From: Dryococelus australis
Lineage: Eukaryota > Arthropoda > Insecta > Phasmatodea > Phasmatidae
DNA length: 64,000 nt
Reading direction: 5' to 3'
Assembly: GCA_029891345.1 (NCBI GenBank)
Contig: CM057002.1
Span: 59,572,777 to 59,636,776, forward strand
Made by a program: the position numbers and the translations under genes. Numbering within the stretch: the first letter of the stretch is position 1; each line of letters begins with the position of its first letter. Shown here in pieces: positions 57,131-64,000 of this stretch. The notes under the pieces were generated by a model. The model did not search any database and was not told where the DNA came from. It saw only the letters and a program-made list of their open reading frames with translations.

Positions 57131-57358
57131 ATGGGCTTAAATCATAAAACCAAACGAAAAACAAAGAAAGGATGTATCATTCCATTGCTATTTCCAGCAT
57201 TAACAGCACTTGGATCAATCGTCGGAGGAGTTTCGGCAATTAGTATAGCAGTTAAATCAAAAGGTAAAGGAATTTATTTGAAACCCTATAAAGTTGGTCA
57301 AGGACGAAAAAACTCGAAATATGGGGGGGGGGGGGGGGGGAAATTCAGAAAGTCCTAA
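57131..57358 (+). CDS. Small hydrophobic/basic minor virion protein (open frame)
   Basis: A frame of about 75 codons from ATG 57131 (a GTG at 57119 in the same frame would overlap the previous stop). A basic amino end (NHKTKRKTKKG) is followed by one hydrophobic stretch (IIPLLFPALTALGSIVGG, residues ~15-32) and GIYLKPYKVGQG, a GLYLKPY-type word repeated in Polinton/adintovirus minor virion proteins. A run of 16 G (57325-57340) encodes poly-Gly near the end and is a likely slippage site, so the true carboxyl end may lie in another frame. It sits between the PLA2-like gene and the protease, as in related elements. The family call comes from remembered similarity. Confidence 0.62.
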   Translation: MGLNHKTKRKTKKGCIIPLLFPALTALGSIVGGVSAISIAVKSKGKGIYLKPYKVGQGRKNSKYGGGGGGKFRKS

Positions 57359-57363
57359 ATAGT

Positions 57364-57693
57364 CTTCCAAAACATGCATTAACAAACAAAGATATTAATG
57401 TATTTGTATAGAAACTGGACATTCCCTATTTCCGAGGTGTGTATATGAGAGACAATTTATCAAAGAAACCAATTCTTCATGAATGTATGATTGTTAATTT
57501 AGATTAGAAACAAAACAAAGGAACACATTGGGTTGCATTAATTTAAAACATAATTTAATCATTGTATTATGACAGTTTTGGTGATTTACTTCCTCCAATT
57601 GAAATACACAATTATTTTAAAAACACACAATTAAGCCACAGCTACAAAACGGAACAATTACTGAACACAATCAACTGTGATCATCTGTTTTGA
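57364..57693 (+). pseudogene. Adenain-like viral cysteine protease, stops in frame
   Basis: Maturation protease of adenoviruses and Polintons, which cuts capsid precursors. One reading frame carries LPKHALTNKDI, IPYFRGVYMRD, KGTHWVALI (catalytic His), YYDSFGDLLPP (the second active-site Asp region) and INCDHLF (catalytic Cys; the usual Gly after it is Asp). Frame-preserving stops lie at about 57409, 57505, 57544 and 57559, so it cannot be made as one protein. The absence of frameshifts with several stops suggests decay by point mutation. It lies six bases past the preceding frame. Confidence 0.85.
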
Positions 57694-57742
57694 CCATAAA
57701 TAAGATTTATAAGTAACTGTAATAGTAAAATATATTAGTGAT

Positions 57743-58377
57743 ATGTCAATAATGCTGATATTAAGTGGAAATTCTATGCAATTGCATGCGGTATATTTCC
57801 CTGCGTTGAAGATAGATGGAGAAAGTAAAATGAGTCTAATAAAATTCGTTACTTATAACAGCATACCAAACATTGATATGCATAACCAAACATTTACAGT
57901 TAATATTGGCGAAAAACTTACAAGATTGCGATACTGGCCGGGTCTTGTGAGTTGGATGACTTAAAAACATTCATTAAAGCAGCATTACCTGAAAATGTAC
58001 ATTTCTGATTATGTGTAAATCCAAATGCATTAACTAGTGCATTGTATAGTCATGTTGATATTGATTTCACAGAAAACAATTCAATTGCAAATATGTTGGG
58101 TTACGAACAGAGAGTGTATCAAGCTAATTAATTGCACGAATCGTCAAAACATGTTATTATTGTAGGTGGTTCATATTTAAATCGAAAACCGACAAATACA
58201 CTAAATCAATTCACGTGTGCGGTGGCTCCAGGATTTCAAATAATTAAAAAACAGAATATATTGATTTATTTTTCAGTAATAGGGAACCTTTTTAATGAAA
58301 TAGTTGTTACAATTGTCTATCAAGACAGTAAACTGGTTAATTTTAGAAACAAAGAAATTACATCTGTTTACATTTAA
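57743..58377 (+). pseudogene. Polinton-type minor capsid (penton-like) protein, broken
   Basis: Open at first (57743-57950) with LHAVYFPALKIDG and FVTYNSIPNIDMHN, the YNSIPN signature of these proteins. A frameshift near 57945 and stops near 58006 and 58128 follow. The second half carries HVDIDFTENNSIANMLGYE and, at the end, QDSKLVNFRNKEIT, matching the family's carboxyl end. Penton-like single jelly-roll proteins close the five-fold vertices of the capsid. The length, about 210 codons, is close to that of relatives. Position between protease and major capsid protein fits the usual virion gene cluster. Confidence 0.82.
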
Positions 58378-58446
58378 AAACTATATAAACAGTTGCATTC
58401 CATGCACATTACAATAAAAATGGTTATTGTGTCAAACATCCAATAG

Positions 58447-58620
58447 GGATGTAAAGTAGGTGGTTATTTTAAGAAGTATCTCACTAAAGAACATGTTACA
58501 AAGAAAGGAAATATAAAAGGACATAAACACAAGCATAAAATGCTCACTTCAAATAAGTTACCTGTGAAGTTAACACGAGGCAACAAATTGTTTTTAAAGA
58601 AATTAGGATATATACATTTA
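58447..58620 (+). pseudogene. Small basic protein remnant before the major capsid gene
   Basis: A frame rich in Lys and His (KGHKHKHK) ending LTRGNKLFLKKLGY, a word resembling the end of short basic proteins that precede the capsid gene in related elements. No stop separates it from the capsid frame, so it may be a lost stop or a leader. Assignment is tentative. Confidence 0.35.
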
Positions 58621-59808
58621 ATAGAAAAGGAAGACGTACTTAATTTTGAAGAACAGATCAGTTATGAAGATGCAATCACCAATACAGAAATACATGTGTA
58701 TGAACCATTCCGAGCAGGTTCGTATACATTTCCATCCGGAAATAAGGATTGCTATACAAAATCATGATATCTACACATTACCATTGAAATCAAGTTTAAG
58801 GTTTAGCAGAACAATTAAAAAGACAGCCAATGCAAGTAATCCAGTAATTACAGGAATAGTGAGAAATGGAATATTTAATTTAATCGATAGAATTGCATAT
58901 CTGCTCAATGGTGTTGACATATACCAAACACAGGATGTTGGCATTACTTCATCGAGAAAGAACTATCTTTCGGGAACTGTAAATGATCTTTATGCAGGGC
59001 TTATGGCTAGTTGGAGCAATGCTAATAATTTTACACTACAAATAAATACAGGTGGAAAATACAAAGTTGTTATTCAGTAAAGCATGTATTTGGGGGTTTG
59101 CTGACGACTATAAACATGTAATATTAAATGCTAAACAAGAATTAGTTATTTTATTTGGTAATAAGAATTTGAAGACCATATATGATACAGTTAATAATGA
59201 GTAAGGTGTAACATTTGAATTACACACTGTTAAATGGCTAATGCTACATATTGAAAAACACTAGTGAACGTGTTAAGTTTTTAAAATATATCGAAAAAGG
59301 GAAGAATCTAGATATTGCATTCAGATCGTGGGCTTTGGAAACATTTCCAATGCTACCGACATCACAAAAAAATAATTTTGAATGTGAAATCAAGTTTTTA
59401 ATTATTAGTTTTGAAACAACCAACAAAACAATTTATAATCTGATAGATCAGTATTCGATAATTGTGATATGAAAAATATTAAACTATATCTAAACAGTCA
59501 AGTTTACCCCTACATGGATTTAAATTTAAACTTTGAAAATGGGGAATTCCTTATTTGCTATGATATGTACTCAAAGTTTCAGGAAATATATTATAACCAA
59601 ATCAGCTCACTGATCCTAGAACCTGAATCATTTAAAACAAGTGGAACATTATTTGATATTTGATGTTAGCAAATAAGATGACAGAATTACCAATGGTGTA
59701 ATTGATTCACGAATTGAAATTATTGCAGATACACCTATTCCAGCAAATACACAAGCTTATGCTCTGATGATTCATGATAGATTAGCAAGTTACAATGTAA
59801 GAGATTAG
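58621..59808 (+). pseudogene. Major capsid protein (double jelly-roll, Polinton/adintovirus type), broken
   Basis: The hexon-like shell protein of Polintons and adintoviruses. The frame opens with ATA at 58621 where ATG is expected. A frameshift occurs near 58740. IRIAIQNHDIYTLPL (58748-58792) and IVRNGIFNLIDRIAYLLNGV (58857-58916) are family hallmarks, then DVGITSSRKNYLSG. Stops or shifts follow near 59079, 59202, 59260, 59472 and 59661. Downstream pieces still read as the second jelly roll (LNAKQEL near 59130, FRSWALETFPMLPT 59322-59365, IKLYLNSQVYP 59478, RIEIIADTPIPANTQAYALM 59715-59770) to a stop at 59806. The total span of about 1.19 kb suits the family. It cannot form a capsid. Confidence 0.88.
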
Positions 59809-59820
59809 CTTGTGAAGATA

Positions 59821-60361
59821 ATGCATGGAGTCAGTAGGCAACAAACCATGGCTATGATGAGATGTTTTGTTACGTATGAGGATTTCAGTCTGCAGAAAAA
59901 TTTATCATTGAAGAATTAGCTATATGGAAGAAAATACAACTTTATTCAGCTTTAAAGCTTCGTTTGAGTGGAACTATCTAACTCCCAATTACAAGAAAAC
60001 TAATAGATGTGTTACTAGCAATCACCCCTGTTTAAAATGGGAAAGTGGATGTATGGAGTATGAGATCGTTGAATATATTTGCAAAAATTACCTAAATAAT
60101 CGTGAAATATGCATAGGTGAAGTTGAGAAGAAACACATTTTATAAAGTGTGTATAATGGGAAAGTAACAGATATTAAAAAATAATACAATTGCCTATCAT
60201 TCAAACAATTAGGTAAAACACACACTTCTAATTCAAAATTCTTCTCGGCAGAGGAAAACTCTAAATTAATGTTAACTTGGGCAATGATGTCCGACTGGGG
60301 TGAAACAGATTATGATGATTTTCCTCCTGAATCACCTGTGGATATTATTAGAGTGATATGA
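59821..60361 (+). pseudogene. Small conserved Polinton-associated protein, broken
   Basis: GFQSAEKFIIEELAIW (59880-59927) reads in one frame. The continuation is in another frame from 59924: LTPNYKKTNRCVTSNH, EVEKKHIL, a stop at 60143, a second near 60173, then CLSFKQLGK to a last stop at 60359. The order of motifs (GF..KFI.KEL, a Lys-Thr-rich middle, a C-x-S-F-K-x-L end) resembles a short protein of unknown role found in insect Polinton-like elements and elsewhere in insect genomes. No enzyme function can be assigned. Confidence 0.55.
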
Positions 60362-60401
60362 CATAATTTACGATGAGAGAACTAATGAGTGAAGTTTAGT
60401 A

Positions 60402-60513
60402 TATAAAGTATTAGTTTGTATATAATCTAGTATTTCATTAAAATGGATCAACAAGACAAGAACGAAGTCACAGGCTCTTGCATACAGAAGTCGATGTGTA
60501 AATTTGAATATTA
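60402..60513 (+). other. TATA box and possible start of a further small gene
   Basis: TATAAAG at 60402 lies about 30 bp before tttcatta, and an ATG follows at 60444 (MDQQDKNEVTGSCIQKSMCK, then a stop). The arrangement resembles the other viral promoters here. The coding part is too short to name. Confidence 0.3.
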
Positions 60514-60514
60514 G

Positions 60515-61325
60515 CAAGTTATTTGGAAGTTGGAGTAAACCATTTAGAGTTTGTTTTGGAAAGAAATAGTTTTAGTATCTTTGTGATGTTCCTAATGTAA
60601 ACATGTCTTTCTTCGATCTAACTGGTATTTACATCTCTGTCACCAATGGAAACTCAAGTGTGTAACACTCTTGTTTGTCTAATGGAATAATATGTAATTT
60701 TGGCAAGATATGCGATGGGTTGTTCCATTAAAAAAATATCCAATGACCCTTAGAGGGTGAAAAATGTAAGTATTTAATATATTTTACAGATCTGAAAAAA
60801 ATGTCCTGTATACCATATGTGATCGAATACAAGTCTACCAGCGAGCATCGAAGAAATGTATTCGCACTTTTATGAAACTTCTTCTGATTTACCAGAATGT
60901 ATAATATTACATGTACCCAAATACATAAAAAATTATATCAATTAAACAGATGAAGATACTATAAGTATTGCCAAGGAGAGAATAGTGTGATGAGAAAATG
61001 TATTCTGTAAGCAAATGTAAGAAAAATGTAATGATATAAATGGCTTGAAACAATTTTTTCTGTATTACTGACTTTACGAATGTATGAATTGTAATATTCC
61101 CATATTCTGACAATAAAATGTTGCGTATACTTTGTTTGTATGCATTTAACAATCAAATATAAATGTTTTTGCACATAAAGGTTTGTGTGCAGGATATTGA
61201 TTAAATATACCTTTTGTAATTTTTAAACAATTTAATACATAAAACTCTGTAAATGTAATATAATTCAAATGTATTGTGTTTAAAATGAATAATATAATTT
61301 AATTGCTTCCTAGAATTGCCTATAA
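60515..61325. other. No gene seen inside the viral region
   Basis: AT-rich. The minus-strand frames of 71-81 codons at 60907-61174 are hydrophobic but overlap one another and match nothing known. Confidence 0.45.
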
Positions 61326-61330
61326 CTACC

Positions 61331-61360
61331 TATAAAGGTGTTTGCCTTGCAGTTTCATTA
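61331..61360 (+). promoter_or_regulatory. TATA box before the zinc-finger gene
   Basis: TATAAAG at 61331-61337, then cagtttcatta at 61350-61360, and the first ATG at 61385. Confidence 0.4.
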
Positions 61361-61384
61361 TATTCTTGGAATACTACGGAAGAA

Positions 61385-62317
61385 ATGATGTCTTTGCTGT
61401 GTTGCTTCTGCAGTAAAGAATTTACAGTTCTGTGGAACTTACAATGACATGAAAGAATGAGTTGTGGAATGAAAAATTCAAGGTAGCAGTTTCAGTGTGA
61501 TTTATTCAAGAGACAGTTTTCTAGAGTAATAATTTTATGAGACATTGTAAAACTTGCAACACTGATTCTATGCAAACAGCATCATATCCCAAGACAGCTC
61601 CTCAGTTAGCTCCACAGACAGCTCCTCAGTTAACTACTCAGTTAGCTCCTCAGTTAGCTCTCAGTTAGCTCCTCAGTTAGCTGTCACTTAGCTCCTCAGT
61701 TAGCTTCGCAGACAGCTCCTCAGTTAGCTCCGCAGACAGTTCCACATAGTTTACCTACTGCAAACCACTTAACATTTCCAGCTCCACCCATTTCATTACC
61801 ATCAAAATGTAGATATGTAAATTCAGGGATGAAATTATATTTGATTTCTGAATCTTCTGCTTCAGTGAAAAGTTTATAATCCAATCTCAGATACGAGATA
61901 GTGGCTAGTGCATTTGTGGGCAGGTTAACTGACGCGCAGATAGTTAATGATAGACTTAACAGTGACACAGACTTTCCTTGTTTTTTCCAGAGGTGTAAGG
62001 TCCCTTTATTAAATTTAATAATGGTTTCACCCTGACCTATTAGAGTTTCAATTACCATAACATGTAAGTACTTGAAATCCCTCATGGCGGAGGGTGATGT
62101 TATGCAAACCTTCTATTTTCAAAGTAATTCCCTCCCTGTCCTACACTCATCCAATGTTGGTGAACTTTATGACAATAACCTAGTGTCTTACTTAACAGCT
62201 AGATTTGAAGAATTTAGTGCTCGTGGAAGTGGGTGGACTTTACAACTGATATCAAAAATGGATGTGCATATCTCCCAATACTGGCTGTTCACTGCTGGTG
62301 GTAAATACGCTAAGTAA
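61385..62317 (+). pseudogene. Zinc-finger protein with SAF...RGSGW domain (viral polymerase-associated), broken
   Basis: Starts MMSLLCCFCSKEFTVLWNLQ, a C2H2 finger interrupted by a stop before its first His. A second damaged finger follows (FQCDLFKRQFSRV, then NNFMRHCKTC after a frameshift near 61535). A Pro-Gln-Leu-Ala repeat linker occupies 61596-61735. The next part, in frames with stops near 61879 and 62032, reads YEIVASAFVGRLTDAQIVND. The last part (62072-62317) reads FYFQSNSLPVL and FEEFSARGSGWTLQLISKM. SAF.gR and EEF..RGSGW are signatures of proteins that stand beside, or are the amino-terminal part of, B-family DNA polymerases of insect Polinton-like elements. Polymerase motifs themselves are absent; the frame ends at 62317 next to a SINE fragment. 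Confidence 0.72.
61596..61745 (+). repeat. Short repeat cctcagttagct within the zinc-finger gene
   Basis: cctcagttagct and ccgcagacagct alternate in 12- or 15-bp steps, with small deletions that shift the frame. In the coding frame it gives (T)APQLAPQ repeats. Confidence 0.9.
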
Positions 62318-62348
62318 TCCATGTTTATTAGAAATAAGAAAGCTTGTA

Positions 62349-62445
62349 ATCCAGCACTGCTTCATTACATGCCTTGCTTCACCCTCATCGGCTCTCAAGA
62401 CCCCTGGTTTCTAGAACTGCCAAAATCTCTTCACTTGATCCGATG
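62349..62445 (+). mobile_element. tRNA-derived SINE, copy 6 (3' fragment)
   Basis: aatccagcactgcttc and caccctcatcggctctcaag match the 3' half of the SINE body. The head is missing. Confidence 0.8.
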
Positions 62446-62449
62446 CACA

Positions 62450-64000
62450 GACAAAAAAAATTTTGCTACAAGGTTTTTAATACTATTGGAAATGTAAATT
62501 TCTCCTGTTCCACGAATCCCAGACTATGTGAAGACCCTCTTAACTGCGAGCCTAGCCTCATGTCACTACGATATGTATGTCAAATTTCCTCTGCAAACTT
62601 TACACTTCTTGCATTTCAGCACTTTATTCAGTCGGCTGATATATCCCTGTGTGATATTATAGAAGTCCTGTCTACATGTTTTTCTGCAACACTACATTCA
62701 ATACCTTAATAAATTCAGCTCTGCTATATGCAATACTGCCAATGAGGTAGTTAAATGACATAATACAATCTACAAGTCTATTAAACTGCCAGCTGTATTT
62801 GGAGTGAACCAATCAACTGACAGATAGTGTCTTAAAATAACTAATCTGAAATTCTAACAGCCAGCAAGCCAACACCTCATCTAGAATCTGCTGTGAATAA
62901 CAACTTCTCACAGATTTGAGAGTAATGAGTTTGTCTTCCTGCAACATCAACAGAATGTTACCAACCTCGTTCCTAGAAAAGAACATAGAGTGTTTCATCT
63001 GTATATAAATAAACATTTTTTAAGAAAAATGTGATTTTTATATATGTAAATCAATATTGTGATTGTTGGAAAAATGGGATATATTAAAAGTGAATTTCAA
63101 AGTGAATGTGTGTTTCATTTATCTCCAAACTGTAGATTTGGAATTTTATGAAACATATACAAAAGAAAGGGCAAGTCAGTGTTTTTGCAAAGAGAAAAAA
63201 GATATATTTCATTATTTTATCAACCAAGGATGGTAACTTTACAAATTGTTTGTAAAGTTATTCATTTATTTATTCGTGGGTGCGACTTTTTTTACATATA
63301 TATTTTGAAAAATTCATATCAACATAAAAACCCAAATTACCTGGTTAATTGATATGTTTTAAGTGAGCAGAAATATTTGGATATGAACTGAATATATACT
63401 TTTTCCTTCAGTCGGTTTAATGAGTGTGTGGTTTTTTCGCAACAGTTGGTGAATCATTTTGTCTGAGCTCTTTCCATAACAGCGAACAATACTGCCTCGC
63501 TGTGAAATCAGTTGGCATGAATATCGCCTAAAAATAGAGAAATCGTTAATATTTAAAACAGTAAAAACCATGAAAATTCGTGATGAGTAAACGATTTTGT
63601 GTCTTAACAGAAAACAAGACGAAATAAATAATATTACTTATAGTATACGAGGTTTAAAGACAAATGTAAAATGCAATTAATGGGTATTAATAAACACTGA
63701 CGATTTTCATGAGATAATTAAAACACATAGAAATTGCATTTACTCTATACCTGCATTTATTGTGTAAATCAATTAATTTAGTGTTTATTCAGAAAGCAAA
63801 TGTGTTTTACATTTTGCACGAAGCCTGTAGGATTCCTACAGGTGGGACATGTATAAAACTAAAGCATTGCTAGCAGTCCTTGTCCTGAGCAAGACAGGCT
63901 GATTGCTTGAAGGCAGTTCGCCAGGGTGTTGCGTTCCCCTGACAAAGGAGCAAGGTCGTCCCTCATGGGCTAGTGGTCTGTTGCATGATAGAAAAAAGAT
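62450..64000. other. No gene recognised to the window end
   Basis: AT-rich flank. A small hairpin cctgtagg-att-cctacagg lies at 63825-63843. The last 140 bp are less AT-rich. If the viral element extended this way, polymerase or integrase should appear; none was seen. Confidence 0.45.

Noticed and set aside
61720-62085. 121-codon minus-strand frame
   Set aside because: It is antisense to the zinc-finger/RGSGW pseudogene, whose motifs on the plus strand are in family order.

Overview
This is nuclear DNA of an insect (or close arthropod relative) with a large, repeat-packed genome. The evidence is a nuclear copy of mitochondrial DNA that follows the invertebrate mitochondrial code and insect gene order (cytb-trnS2-nad1-trnL1), tRNA-derived SINEs, Tc1/mariner elements, hAT-like MITEs and Ty3/gypsy fragments. 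I found no intact cellular protein-coding gene, rRNA or functional nuclear tRNA. Nearly everything recognisable is mobile or inserted DNA in various states of decay, in an AT-rich background. The order (Polyneoptera would fit the genome style) is a guess.

Layout. 1-5.6 kb: SINE, several tandem repeats, MITE remnants. 5.66-7.33 kb: a chimeric nuclear mitochondrial insertion (numt) flanked by a 14-bp direct repeat, followed by a complete SINE. 8.3-9.9 kb: SINE and MITE fragments and an internally deleted Tc1 element with both terminal repeats. 11.3-12.65 kb: remains of a minus-strand gypsy element (integrase end, purine tract, probable LTR). 12.8-18.1 kb: a plus-strand gypsy element with decayed gag, protease, reverse transcriptase and RNase H but no integrase, ending in a tandem repeat. 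19.5-21.1 kb: GC-rich island, then a 54-bp minisatellite. 23-24.8 kb: nested MITEs, a SINE and the 3' end of a non-LTR retrotransposon. 26.7 kb: hAT-type MITE with a perfect 8-bp target duplication. 31-39.9 kb: dense nest of MITEs, a mariner element inside another MITE, and two inverted copies of a long LTR-like repeat split by MITEs. 40-55 kb: more MITE families, microsatellites and short tandem duplications.

The most interesting region is 56.1-62.3 kb. On the plus strand it holds a cluster in the order phospholipase A2-like protein, small hydrophobic/basic virion protein, adenain-like protease, minor capsid (penton-like) protein, major capsid protein, a small conserved protein, and a zinc-finger protein with the RGSGW domain found beside B-family polymerases. 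A packaging-ATPase fragment lies on the minus strand at the left. This is a decayed Polinton/Maverick or adintovirus-like integrated virus. Most of its genes carry stops and frameshifts; the first two frames are still open. Polymerase and integrase were not found. No viral protein has been restored or joined here; only the breaks are described.
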